The notes beneath the pieces were generated by a model. That model saw nothing but the letters and a program-made list of their open reading frames with translations, was not told the DNA's origin and made no database searches. A stretch of DNA of 64,000 bases from assembly GCA_017745235.1 (NCBI GenBank), contig JAGHZU010000016.1:1-64000 (forward strand), read 5' to 3'. This document shows positions 1 to 10,370 of this stretch, piece after piece (the stretch's first letter is position 1; each line of letters opens with the position of its first letter). The position numbers and the translations under genes are program-made. The stretch is from Caulobacter sp. (GTDB lineage Bacteria; Pseudomonadota; Alphaproteobacteria; Caulobacterales; Caulobacteraceae).

Positions 1-2245
<2,245 letters not shown>

Positions 2246-2262
2246 CACTACCCCAACGGCGG

Positions 2263-2304
2263 GCTAGCATGGACCTCTCAACCGGGGTGAGAGTCCATGC
2301 TAGC
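2263..2304 (+). promoter_or_regulatory. 17-bp hairpin enclosing the RBS and start codon of the next gene
   Basis: The left arm GCTAGCATGGAC-C-TCTCA (2263-2280) pairs with the right arm TGAGAGTCCATGCTAGC (2288-2304) around the loop ACCGGGG. There is a single bulged C. The ATG at 2297 and the GGTGAG ribosome-binding sequence lie in the loop and right arm, so the folded RNA would hide both. There is no U-run, so it does not look like a standard intrinsic terminator for gltB, though it could protect the gltB 3' end. A role in translational control is inferred. Confidence 0.7.
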
Positions 2305-2755
2305 CATCCTGATGGTCCTGGCGGCGGCGCAGGTCGAGCCGACCTGGCAGAACGACCCTCTTGAACCGTGGACGATCGGTCCGTGGCGGCTGACCTGCCG
2401 CCGCGATGGGAACTTCACGGGCTGGAACCATGTGGAGGGTTGTGGGGCCAAGGCCGATGTCGGCGGCGTTCGCCTGCTGGTCACCCGTACGGCGACAGAG
2501 GCTTTCACGGTGGTCGACGTCGAAGGATGTCCCTCCGACTCGGGCTTGGAACATCTTTCGACCGAGGCCCTGAACAAGCCGGGGCCGATCCGTATCCGGC
2601 TCGTTCAGGAGGCCCTCCGACGGTCGATCAAGGCGGCGGTCGATCATTGCGGGGCCGATAGGGCGCTCCAGGACCTTGTCGTCCGCGACGGCGACATCGC
2701 AGCGATCCTGGAAGGCAGCGATGGCCTCGTGGACGGCCGCCTGCCGGGATCGTAG
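2297..2755 (+). CDS. Small exported Cys-containing protein, unknown function
   Basis: This is a 152-residue protein whose first ~12 residues (MLAILMVLAAAQ) form a very short hydrophobic segment that could be a cleaved signal peptide. The mature part has four cysteines (LTCRRDG, EGCGAKA, EGCPSDS, DHCGAD), compatible with two periplasmic disulfides. I do not recognise a family. The chosen ATG is preceded by GGTGAG but sits in the right arm of the 2263-2304 hairpin; an ATG at 2312 is the alternative. It ends 3 bases before the convergent citrate-synthase-like gene. Confidence 0.65.
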   Translation: MLAILMVLAAAQVEPTWQNDPLEPWTIGPWRLTCRRDGNFTGWNHVEGCGAKADVGGVRLLVTRTATEAFTVVDVEGCPSDSGLEHLSTEALNKPGPIRIRLVQEALRRSIKAAVDHCGADRALQDLVVRDGDIAAILEGSDGLVDGRLPGS

Positions 2756-2758
2756 GGA

Positions 2759-3907
2759 TCAGGAGGTCGGTCGCGTCCCCACGTACCGCGCCCGGGGCCG
2801 GATCAGCTTGCCTGTCTGTAGCTGCTCGATCGCGTGGGCGTGCCAACCGGCCATGCGGCCGACGGCGAACAGGCTGAACGGCGCGTCCGCCGGCAAGGCC
2901 AGGGCCCGCGACAGGGCCACCAGGGCGAAGTCGATGTTGGGGCGAAGGCCGGTCGTCGCCTCCGTCGCCTCGCGCAGCGCCGCCAGCGGCGCGGGAACCT
3001 TGAACGCGGCCAGCAACGCTTCCGCCCGCGGATCGCCGTCCGGATAGAGCGGGTGATCGAAACCCGGCATGGCTGCGCCTTGCGCCAGGCGATCGGCCAC
3101 GGCTTTAGCCGGTCCGCGTCGCGCCGCCTCGTCGACGAACATCTCGACCCGGGCGGCCATGCCGCCGTGCAGCGGTCCCGACAGGGCCGCCAGCCCCGCC
3201 AGGCCCGAAGCGGCGAGGCTGGCGCCCGTGGACGCCGCGACCCGCACCGCGAAGGTCGAGGCGTTGAGTTCGTGGTCGGCCAGCAGCACCAGGGCCCGGC
3301 GTACGAGGTCCGCACCCGTCCCATCCAGGCTCCAGGCGCTCCCGAGGCGTTGGTGGATGGAGCCTTCGCCGATCGCTCCGGCTACGGCGTCCGCGGCCGC
3401 CTCCAGCAGGCCGGCGGCTTCCATCGCCAGGGCCAGGGGCGCGCGGCCTCGTGCCGGCGGATCGATTCCCGCCCGGGCAGCAAGGGTGGAGAACAGGCGG
3501 GCGCGCGGGGTCTCGCCTTTCTTCGGCTTCCTGGACTCAGGGCTCTTCAGCGGTGCGCCGTGCCCTCCGCGCAACAGGCGAGCGACCTGCTCCAGGCTGT
3601 GCATGCGGGCCAGGTCGACCGCATCCTGACCGCGATACCAGAGCCGCCCGTCGATGATCGTGGTTATGGCGGAAGGCAGGACCGGCTCGCCCCAGGCGAT
3701 GGCCTCGGCCGCGACGTCGGCCGCGCGCCGTCCTCGCGCCTTTCGGGCCGCCAGCGCCGCCACATCCGAAGCCCGGTAGAGGCTACGGCGCGGGTCGTCG
3801 GGATGGGCGCTCGCCCCCACCCGCCCGCGGCTGACATAGGCATAGAGCGTCTGGGCGCGCACGCCCAGGATCGCCATCGCCTGCTCGGCATCGATCCATT
3901 CGGCCAT
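2759..3907 (-). CDS. Citrate synthase-like protein with N-terminal HTH domain
   Basis: Residues ~3-55 form an excisionase/MerR-type helix-turn-helix (WIDAEQAMAILGVRAQTLYAY, then SRGRV and RRSLYRASDV). The rest is a citrate synthase fold: NASTFAVRVAAST, GPLHGG, MPGFDHPLYPDGDPRA, PNIDFALVAL, and the closing GRMAGWHAHAIEQ. The catalytic His-His-Asp equivalents appear to be present (LHGG, GFDH, NIDF), so an enzyme activity (citrate or 2-methylcitrate synthase) remains possible. I chose ATG 3907 because the HTH begins right after it; an in-frame TTG at 3943 would add 12 residues but overlaps the repeated TTGAT sites. It is divergent from a second citrate synthase homologue. The HTH suggests DNA binding or autoregulation (inference). 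Confidence 0.85.
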   Translation of the reverse strand: MAEWIDAEQAMAILGVRAQTLYAYVSRGRVGASAHPDDPRRSLYRASDVAALAARKARGRRAADVAAEAIAWGEPVLPSAITTIIDGRLWYRGQDAVDLARMHSLEQVARLLRGGHGAPLKSPESRKPKKGETPRARLFSTLAARAGIDPPARGRAPLALAMEAAGLLEAAADAVAGAIGEGSIHQRLGSAWSLDGTGADLVRRALVLLADHELNASTFAVRVAASTGASLAASGLAGLAALSGPLHGGMAARVEMFVDEAARRGPAKAVADRLAQGAAMPGFDHPLYPDGDPRAEALLAAFKVPAPLAALREATEATTGLRPNIDFALVALSRALALPADAPFSLFAVGRMAGWHAHAIEQLQTGKLIRPRARYVGTRPTS

Positions 3908-3913
3908 GTCACG

Positions 3914-3943
3914 TTGATTATATTGATCAAGATTGACGATCAA
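3914..3943. promoter_or_regulatory. Repeated TTGAT half-sites between divergent citrate synthase homologues
   Basis: TTGAT occurs at 3914, within the palindrome TTGATCAA at 3923-3930, and as TTGAC at 3933. ATCAA partners sit at 3926-3930 and 3939-3943. The 9-10 bp phasing places the sites on one face of the helix. The 75-bp intergenic space separates an HTH-bearing citrate-synthase homologue from a second one, so an operator for the HTH protein is a reasonable guess. No experimental support is available here. Confidence 0.45.
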
Positions 3944-3982
3944 GGTTTCCCGCCGTGATCTGGTGCCGAAAGGAGATCCAAA

Positions 3983-5083
3983 ATGTCGAAGGATCTTGTT
4001 GCCGAAAGCCTGGAAGGCGTCGTGGCCGCGCGCACCGTGCTATCCGACGTCGACGGTCTGGCCGGCCGCCTGACCATCCGGGGCTACCCCGTCGAGGCGC
4101 TGGCCCATCGGGCCGCGTTCGAGGACGTGGCCCACCTGCTTCTGGACGGGTTCTTCGAGGACCTGCCGCCCGACCTGGCTCCGGCGCTGGGGGCCGCGCG
4201 CCTGCGCGCCTTCGCCGAGACGGCCGCCCTGGACGAAGGTCTGGCCCGGCGCGACCCTGTCGAGGCCGTCCGCGCTCTGATCGCACGCCTGCCCGATGGC
4301 GAAGACCTGAACACGGCGCTGCTGCTGGCCGCCGCCCCGGCGGTCTTCACTCCGGCCGTGCTGCGGGTCGCCGCCGGCCAGACGCCGGTCGCGCCGGATC
4401 CGGCCCTGTCGCACGCCGCCGACATCCTGCGCATGACGCGCAACGCCCCCGCCTCGGACGGCGAGGCGCGGGCCCTGGACGCCTATCTGGTCACAGTCAG
4501 CGACCATGGCCTGAACGCCTCGACCTTCGCCGCCCGGGTGATCGCCTCCACGCGCGCAGGACTGGCCTCGGCCGTGCTGGGCGGGATATCGGCCCTGAAG
4601 GGGCCGCTGCACGGCGGCGCGCCCGGCCCTGTGATCGAGATGCTGGACGCCATCGGAACGCCCGACAACGCAGAGGCCTGGCTGAAGGGCGCCCTGGTGC
4701 GTGGCGACCGTCTGATGGGCTTCGGCCACCGCATCTACCGGGTCCGCGACCCGCGCGCCGACGCCCTGAAGGCGGCGGTTCGCCAGTTGGCCCAGACCTC
4801 GAACGCCCTGCCCGGCCGCTTGGTCTTCGCCGAGGCCGTGGAGCAGGCGGCCTTGCGAATCCTGCGCGAGCACAAGCCGGAACGGCCGCTGGACACCAAT
4901 GTCGAGTTCTATACGGCGCTGCTCCTGGAGGCTCTCGGCCTGCCGCCGGCCAGCTTCACCTGCGTGTTCGCCATGGGGCGCACCGTCGGCTGGCTGGCCC
5001 ATGCCCGCGAACAGCTGGCCAGCGGCAAGCTGGTTCGGCCCCAGTCGATCTATGTGGGGCCGCGAACGAGACAGGCGGCCTGA
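3983..5083 (+). CDS. Citrate/methylcitrate synthase family protein
   Basis: This 366-residue protein has the type II-short citrate synthase layout: DHGLNASTFAARVIAST, GPLHGGAPG, MGFGHRIYRVRDPRA, and GRTVGWLAHAREQ at the end. A strong AGGAGAT ribosome-binding site precedes the ATG. The two catalytic histidines are present (LHGG and GFGH). The position usually occupied by the catalytic aspartate in NVDFYSG reads NVEFYTA, a conservative Asp-to-Glu change. The function could be citrate or 2-methylcitrate synthesis; the window holds no prpB or prpD to decide. It probably shares a control region with the divergent HTH homologue. Confidence 0.88.
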   Translation: MSKDLVAESLEGVVAARTVLSDVDGLAGRLTIRGYPVEALAHRAAFEDVAHLLLDGFFEDLPPDLAPALGAARLRAFAETAALDEGLARRDPVEAVRALIARLPDGEDLNTALLLAAAPAVFTPAVLRVAAGQTPVAPDPALSHAADILRMTRNAPASDGEARALDAYLVTVSDHGLNASTFAARVIASTRAGLASAVLGGISALKGPLHGGAPGPVIEMLDAIGTPDNAEAWLKGALVRGDRLMGFGHRIYRVRDPRADALKAAVRQLAQTSNALPGRLVFAEAVEQAALRILREHKPERPLDTNVEFYTALLLEALGLPPASFTCVFAMGRTVGWLAHAREQLASGKLVRPQSIYVGPRTRQAA

Positions 5084-5182
5084 ACCTTCACCTGAGCGGC
5101 GCCGTCGCGCTGAAACCCTGCGAACGTCTCGCGCGAGTCGTTCGCGCTGGGGTGGCGCGATGGCGCTTGTTACAAGGGCGGC

Positions 5183-6121
5183 ATGTCCGAGCCTCAGACC
5201 GCCCTGACCGCCGCCGAGTCGGCCAAGCTCACCCGCCGGGTGACGGCCCTGTCGGTCGGCACGGCTTCGATCCTGATCGTCATCAAGGGCGCGGCCTGGC
5301 GGGCCGGCGGGTCGGTGGCCATGCTGGCCTCTCTGGCCGACTCGGCCCTGGACCTGGTCGCGTCGCTGGTGACGTTCTTCGCCGTCCGCTACGCCGTCGC
5401 CCCGCCCGACGCCGAGCATCGTTTCGGCCACGGCAAGGCCGAGGCCTTCTCGAGCCTGACCCAGGCGGGCCTTGTCTTCGCCTCGGCCGCCCTGATCGGC
5501 CAGGAAGCTGTCAGGAACATGCTCCACCCCAAACCCATCGCCGCCGAAGGGCTTGGCATCGGGGTGATGATCGTCTCGATCGCCCTGACCCTGCTGCTGA
5601 TCCGCGCCCAGCACGAAGTGACCCGCCGCACACGCTCGGTGGCCGTGTCGGGCGACAAGGCGCACTACGCCGCCGACCTGGCGTCCAACGCCGTCAGCCT
5701 GCTCGGCATCGCCGCCGCCGGCTTCCTGGGCCTGACCTGGGTGGACGCCGCCGCCGGCCTGATCGTGGCGCTATGGCTCGTGTGGGGAGCGATCGGCGTC
5801 TTCCGCGAGGCCAGCCATCAGCTGATGGACCGCGAACTGCCCGACGACGACCGCGCCCGGATCCTGAACCTGCTGACCGCCGACCCGCGCGTTAAAGGGG
5901 TGCACCAACTGCGTACGCGCGCCTCGGGCCCCTATGTCCATGTCCAGGCCCACATGGACTTTGATCCCGAGATTCCCCTGGCCCAGGCCCACACCCTGAT
6001 GGTCGAGGCCGAGGCTCGCGTGCTGGAGGCCTTCCCCACCGCCGATATCCTGATCCATCCCGACCCGCGGGGGGTGGCCGAGCCCCATGCGGGGGCGTTC
6101 AGCGAGGCGGCGGGCGCCTAG
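5183..6121 (+). CDS. Cation diffusion facilitator (FieF/YiiP type)
   Basis: A 312-residue inner-membrane transporter of the CDF family that exchanges Zn2+, Fe2+ or similar divalent ions for protons. The first helices carry SLADSALDLVASLV with the two metal-site aspartates of YiiP, and helix 5 carries HYAADLASN with the matching His and Asp, giving the DDHD Zn/Fe site. FGHGKAEA is the conserved inter-helix signature. The C-terminal ~80 residues form the cytoplasmic metal-sensing domain (VHQLRTRASGPYVHVQAHMD). The start is preceded by AAGGGC. Substrate identity is inferred from family residues only. Confidence 0.93.
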   Translation: MSEPQTALTAAESAKLTRRVTALSVGTASILIVIKGAAWRAGGSVAMLASLADSALDLVASLVTFFAVRYAVAPPDAEHRFGHGKAEAFSSLTQAGLVFASAALIGQEAVRNMLHPKPIAAEGLGIGVMIVSIALTLLLIRAQHEVTRRTRSVAVSGDKAHYAADLASNAVSLLGIAAAGFLGLTWVDAAAGLIVALWLVWGAIGVFREASHQLMDRELPDDDRARILNLLTADPRVKGVHQLRTRASGPYVHVQAHMDFDPEIPLAQAHTLMVEAEARVLEAFPTADILIHPDPRGVAEPHAGAFSEAAGA

Positions 6122-6187
6122 ACCCCTTGCTCCACGCGCCCTGCGGGGCCAAATGGCGCTCTTCCGACGAAAGAAGAGCCCGACCCG

Positions 6188-7645
6188 ATGGACGAAACCC
6201 TGGCCAAGTTGCCGCGAGCTTTCGCGAACGCCACCGTTCTGGTGCTGGGCGACGTGATGCTGGACCGCTTTGTCTACGGCGCGGTGGACCGCATCTCGCC
6301 CGAGGCGCCTGTGCCGGTGATCGCGATCGAGCGCGAGACGGCGATGCTAGGCGGCGCGGGCAACGTCGCCCGCAACGTCGCGGCCCTAGGCGGGCGTTCG
6401 GTGCTGGTGGGCGTGATCGGCGATGACGACGCCGGCCGCGCCCTGACGGCGATGATCGACCGTGAGCCCAGCCTGGACAGCGCCCTGATCGTCGATCCCA
6501 AGCGGCGCACCACGGAGAAGACCCGCTACATCTCCGGCTCGCACCAGATGCTGCGCGCCGACCGCGAGGATCGTGGCGACTGTGACGCCGAAGCCCTGCT
6601 GGCGGCTTTCCACGCTCATGTGCGCGAGGTCGACGTTGTGGTGCTTTCGGACTACGCCAAGGGCGTGCTGAGCCCTGCGGTGCTGCGCGCGGCGATCGCC
6701 TCGGCCAACGCCGCAGGCAAACCGGTGATCGTCGATCCCAAGAGCCGCGACTTCTCCCGCTACGACGGCGCGACCCTCATCAAGCCCAACCGCCGGGAGG
6801 CCGCCGAGGCCACGGGCGTGACCGGCGCGGGCGACGAAGCCGCCGCCGAGGCAGCCAACGCTATCCTGGCCGAGGCGCCCAACCTGGCCGCCGCCCTGAT
6901 CACCCGGGGCGGGGCGGGCATGACCCTGGCCGTCCGGGGCGAGGCGCCGGCCCACCTGCCGGCCACGGCGCTGGAAGTCTTCGACGTTTCGGGCGCAGGC
7001 GACACGGTGGCCGCCACTCTGGCTCTGTCGCTGGCCTCCGGCGCCTCGCCGCTGGACGCCGCCCGCCTGGCCAACCTGGCAGCCGGGCTGGTGGTCGCCA
7101 AGGTCGGCACCGATGTGGTCACCGCCGACGAACTGGTGGGCGTGGCCCGCGGCGCCCACGCCGACCCGGCCGCCGACAAGATCGCCGACCTGGACGGGGC
7201 CCTGGCGGTCGTCGCCGGCTGGCGCGCGCGTGGCCTGAAGGTGGGCTTCACCAACGGCTGCTTCGACCTGCTGCATCCCGGCCACGTCTCGTTGCTGGCC
7301 CAGGCCCGGGCGGCCTGCGACCGGCTGATCGTCGGACTGAACACCGACGCCTCGGTCCAGCGCCTGAAGGGGCCTACCCGGCCGGTCCAGAAGGAGGCCG
7401 CCCGCGCCACGGTGCTGGCCTCGCTGTCGTCGGTGGATCTGGTCGTGCTGTTCGACCAGGAAACGCCGCTGGAGCTGATCAAGGCCTTCCGGCCCGACGT
7501 TCTGGTCAAGGGCGCGGACTATACGATCGAGACCGTGGTCGGTTCCGACGTGGTGCTGGGCTACGGCGGCAAGATCCTGCTGGCCGACCTGAAGGCCGGA
7601 CAGAGCACCACCAACCTGATCGGGCGCATGACGGCCAAGGGCTGA
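6188..7645 (+). CDS. hldE: Bifunctional heptose-7-P kinase / heptose-1-P adenylyltransferase
   Basis: This 485-residue fusion is close to the usual HldE length. Residues 1-~320 are a PfkB/ribokinase domain (GDVMLDRFVYG, GGAGNVARNVAALGG, and the anion-hole motif DVSGAGDTVAATLAL). Residues ~345-485 are a cytidylyltransferase-like domain with TNGCFDLLHPGHVSLL. It phosphorylates D-glycero-D-manno-heptose 7-phosphate and makes the ADP-heptose precursor for LPS core. Other heptose genes lie at 39-49 kb. No unusual features. Confidence 0.97.
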   Translation: MDETLAKLPRAFANATVLVLGDVMLDRFVYGAVDRISPEAPVPVIAIERETAMLGGAGNVARNVAALGGRSVLVGVIGDDDAGRALTAMIDREPSLDSALIVDPKRRTTEKTRYISGSHQMLRADREDRGDCDAEALLAAFHAHVREVDVVVLSDYAKGVLSPAVLRAAIASANAAGKPVIVDPKSRDFSRYDGATLIKPNRREAAEATGVTGAGDEAAAEAANAILAEAPNLAAALITRGGAGMTLAVRGEAPAHLPATALEVFDVSGAGDTVAATLALSLASGASPLDAARLANLAAGLVVAKVGTDVVTADELVGVARGAHADPAADKIADLDGALAVVAGWRARGLKVGFTNGCFDLLHPGHVSLLAQARAACDRLIVGLNTDASVQRLKGPTRPVQKEAARATVLASLSSVDLVVLFDQETPLELIKAFRPDVLVKGADYTIETVVGSDVVLGYGGKILLADLKAGQSTTNLIGRMTAKG

Positions 7646-7742
7646 GCCCCCGCCAAGGCGGAAAATCGTTCCCGTACACTTAATTTGGACGCGAACGGCG
7701 CCGATAACCGTCGTTCAGCAAGCTGTTGTTAAGCAAAGCGGC

Positions 7743-7760
7743 GCATCGATCGAACGATGC
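7743..7760. promoter_or_regulatory. Small inverted repeat upstream of fzlA
   Basis: GCATCG-N6-CGATGC is a perfect 6-bp inverted repeat ending 19 bases before the fzlA start, inside the 134-base hldE-fzlA spacer. It may be an operator or a short mRNA leader hairpin. The arms are short enough to occur by chance. Confidence 0.25.
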
Positions 7761-7779
7761 AGCCTGAATGCGCGTGGGC

Positions 7780-8466
7780 ATGAGCGTCGAACGCACCCTT
7801 CATCACTTCCCCCTGGACCCGTCGTCGCGACAGGTGCGCCTGGCGCTGGGCGAAAAGCGCCTGCCGTTCGTCGAGACCCAGGTCCGCTACTGGGAGGGGC
7901 CGGAGGAGTTCCTCAAGCTCAACCCGTCGGGTGTGCCGCCGGTGCTGGTCGAGACCAAGCACCAGCGCACCACGGTGATCGCCGAGAGCCGCGCCATTCT
8001 CGAACACATCGAGGAGCAGGAGCCCGAACCGGCGCTGCTGGGTCGCGAAGCCGGCGAGAGGGCCGAGGCGCGCCGCCTGCTGCAGTGGTTCGACCGCAAG
8101 TTCGACAACGAGGTCAACGGCTTCCTGCTGCACGAGAAGATGGAGAAGCGCCTGCTGCGGCTGGGCGCGCCGGACCTTTCGTCGCTGCGCAGGGGCCGCG
8201 AGGCCCTGCGCCACCACCTGACCTATGTGGAAGGCCTGCTGAACCAGCGCGACTGGCTGGCCGGCCGCCGCATGAGCCTGGCCGACTTCGCCGCCGCCGC
8301 CCACTTCTCGGTGATCGACTATTTCGGCGACGTGCCGTGGAAGGACTTCCCGGCGACCAAGACCTGGTACATGAAGCTGAAGTCGAGGCCGGCCTTCCGG
8401 CCCATCCTGGCCGATCGCTGGCCCGGCCTCGCGCCGGCCGCGCATTATGACGATCTCGACTTCTAG
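7780..8466 (+). CDS. fzlA: FtsZ-binding GST-fold division protein FzlA
   Basis: The gene encodes a 228-residue GST-fold protein (thioredoxin-like N-domain with [20 protein letters not shown], alpha-helical C-domain). With the start at ATG 7780 the numbering gives W38, E119, R124 and D227. As I recall, these are positions mutated in published Caulobacter FzlA work on FtsZ binding and function. The extreme C-terminus YDDLDF agrees with the conserved FzlA tail. FzlA curves FtsZ filaments and couples the Z-ring to septal wall synthesis, and is essential in Caulobacter. An upstream ATG at 7768 would shift the numbering by four. The last 20 bases overlap queG. Confidence 0.93.
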   Translation: MSVERTLHHFPLDPSSRQVRLALGEKRLPFVETQVRYWEGPEEFLKLNPSGVPPVLVETKHQRTTVIAESRAILEHIEEQEPEPALLGREAGERAEARRLLQWFDRKFDNEVNGFLLHEKMEKRLLRLGAPDLSSLRRGREALRHHLTYVEGLLNQRDWLAGRRMSLADFAAAAHFSVIDYFGDVPWKDFPATKTWYMKLKSRPAFRPILADRWPGLAPAAHYDDLDF

Positions 8467-9604
8467 CCAGACCGATCTGCAAGCCCTGCGAGACGAGATC
8501 CGCGCCGAGGCTCTGAAGCTGGGCTTCGACGCCTGCGGATTCGCCAGCGCGTCCGACGCCTGGCCCAACGGCCAATGGCTGCGCGAGTTCGTGGCCGAGG
8601 GCTTCCACGGCGCCATGGGATGGATGGAGGAGACGCTGGACCGGCGCGCCCATCCCACCGGCATGTGGCCCGACGCCCGTTCGGCCGTGGTGCTGGGCGT
8701 CAACTACGGCCCCGAGCACGATCCGCTGAAGGCTCTGGAGGACCCCGCCTGCGCGGCGATCAGCGTCTACGCTCAGGGCGACGACTATCACGAGGTGATC
8801 AAGAAGCGCCTCAAGCAACTGGCCCGCTGGATGCACGGCCGGTTCGGGGGCGAGGTGAAAGTCTTCGTCGACACCGCGCCGCTGATGGAAAAGCCATTGG
8901 CCCAACGCGCAGGCCTCGGCTGGCAGGGCAAGCACACCAACCTGGTCTCGCGCCAATTCGGCTCTTGGCTGTTCCTGGGCAGCGTGCTGACCACCCTGGA
9001 CCTGCCGGCCGATGCGCCCGAGCGCGACCACTGCGGCTCATGCAGGGCGTGCCTGGACATCTGCCCGACGGGAGCCTTTCCCGCTCCCCACCGCCTGGAT
9101 GCGCGCCGCTGCATCTCGTACCTGACCATCGAACTGGCCGGCCCGATCCCAGTCGAGTTCCGCCCGGCCTTGGGCAACCGCATCTATGGCTGCGACGACT
9201 GCCTGGCCGCCTGTCCGTGGAACAAATTCGCCAGCCTGTCGGCCGAAGCCAAGTTCCACGCCCGTGAGACGTTGAAGGAACCGTCACTGGCCGAACTGGC
9301 GGCGCTGGACGATGCGTCGTTCCGCGCCCTCTTCAGCAAGAGCCCGGTCAAGCGCATCGGGCGCGACCGCTTCGTGCGCAACGTGCTCTACGCCATCGGC
9401 AACAGCGGCGACCCGACCCTGATGGCGTCGGTCGAACCGCTGTTGTCCGACCCATCTCCGGTGGTTCGCGGGGCGGCGGTATGGGCGGCGCGGCGGTTGG
9501 TCGGGCAGGCCCAGCTTGCGGCAGGAGATGAAGGGGATCCGCTAGTGCTGGCCGAATGGGCTCAGAACCTCGAAGGCGGGGACGTGGTTTTGGCGCGCGA
9601 TTGA
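8447..9604 (+). CDS. queG: Epoxyqueuosine reductase
   Basis: A 385-residue cobalamin-dependent iron-sulfur enzyme performing the last step of queuosine synthesis in tRNA. The N-terminal half has the family signatures [19 protein letters not shown] and [16 protein letters not shown]. Two [4Fe-4S] clusters are indicated by [16 protein letters not shown] and [13 protein letters not shown], plus the additional cysteine of [10 protein letters not shown]. The C-terminal ~90 residues contain HEAT-like repeats ([20 protein letters not shown]). The start overlaps the end of fzlA by 20 bases in another frame, so the two are probably cotranscribed and translationally coupled. Confidence 0.95.
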   Translation: MTISTSSQTDLQALRDEIRAEALKLGFDACGFASASDAWPNGQWLREFVAEGFHGAMGWMEETLDRRAHPTGMWPDARSAVVLGVNYGPEHDPLKALEDPACAAISVYAQGDDYHEVIKKRLKQLARWMHGRFGGEVKVFVDTAPLMEKPLAQRAGLGWQGKHTNLVSRQFGSWLFLGSVLTTLDLPADAPERDHCGSCRACLDICPTGAFPAPHRLDARRCISYLTIELAGPIPVEFRPALGNRIYGCDDCLAACPWNKFASLSAEAKFHARETLKEPSLAELAALDDASFRALFSKSPVKRIGRDRFVRNVLYAIGNSGDPTLMASVEPLLSDPSPVVRGAAVWAARRLVGQAQLAAGDEGDPLVLAEWAQNLEGGDVVLARD

Positions 9605-9651
9605 AAACAGACGACAGCCTGCTACTAACGCGAGCGGTTGAGGAGCTTTCG

Positions 9652-10338
9652 ATGGATCATGACTTGAGTTTTCATTCCGGTGAGCGCCAGACCGCGTCCA
9701 CCTATGACGACATCCGGGCCGATCATCGATACCGCTATGAGTGGGCCAACCGCCTGATCCCAAGCCATGGTTTCGGTCTGGACGCTTTTTGCGGCAACGG
9801 CTACGGGGCCTGGCTTTTGTCCAAGAACCGCAACGTCCTGGCGTTGGACGGTTCGAAGGAGGCCGTGGTCTTTGCCACCGAGCATTTCACGACACCCTCG
9901 GTCCGGTTCGCCCACGCCTACTGGCCGTTCAATCTGCCCGAAGAGGCGTTCGACTTTGTCGTCTCCCTGGAGTCGGTCGAGCATGTGCCGGACGGAGGTA
10001 CTTTTTTCGCAGCGCTCGCCGCCAGCCTCAAGCCGGGTGGGACCTTGGTCTTCTCGACTCCCAACGAGGATCTTTTGCCGCATGCGCCGAGCGGCAACCA
10101 TTTCCACTTCAAACATTATACGCTGAAGGAAACTCTAGCATTGGCGCGGGACGAGCGGCTGGAGATTGTCCGCTGGGCTGGCCAAGACACATACGTCATG
10201 CAGGAAGGCCGGATGGTCGGCCACCTGACGGACAAGGACATGATGCTCCGCGACGACACCCCCGGTCAGTTCAATATCGTCGCCTGTCGCAAACCCACCG
10301 CTCGCAAGGGGCTGATGGCCCGCCTGCGCGGCGTGTGA
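9652..10338 (+). CDS. SAM-dependent class I methyltransferase
   Basis: This is a 228-residue methyltransferase with motif I LDAFCGNGYGAWLLS, an acidic loop (NVLALDGSKEA), FDFVVSLESVEHVPD as motif IV and LKPGGTLVFSTPNEDLL as motif VI. I chose ATG 9652 because GAGGAGC sits seven bases upstream; the open frame extends back into queG without a better start. The substrate is unknown, but similar Methyltransf_11 proteins are common in glycan clusters. It converges on the RTX gene, with 32 bases between stops. Confidence 0.85.
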   Translation: MDHDLSFHSGERQTASTYDDIRADHRYRYEWANRLIPSHGFGLDAFCGNGYGAWLLSKNRNVLALDGSKEAVVFATEHFTTPSVRFAHAYWPFNLPEEAFDFVVSLESVEHVPDGGTFFAALAASLKPGGTLVFSTPNEDLLPHAPSGNHFHFKHYTLKETLALARDERLEIVRWAGQDTYVMQEGRMVGHLTDKDMMLRDDTPGQFNIVACRKPTARKGLMARLRGV

Positions 10339-10370
10339 CCGCACCTCTCCTGCGCCGTAGGGGCCGCCAC

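Noticed and set aside
3955-5895. A 646-codon plus-strand frame over the citrate synthase and cation efflux genes
   Set aside because: It is Arg/Gly/Pro-rich with no domain motifs and overlaps two well-supported genes.
10339-10370. Intrinsic terminator between the methyltransferase and the RTX gene
   Set aside because: The 32-base spacer has no convincing stem followed by a T-tract.
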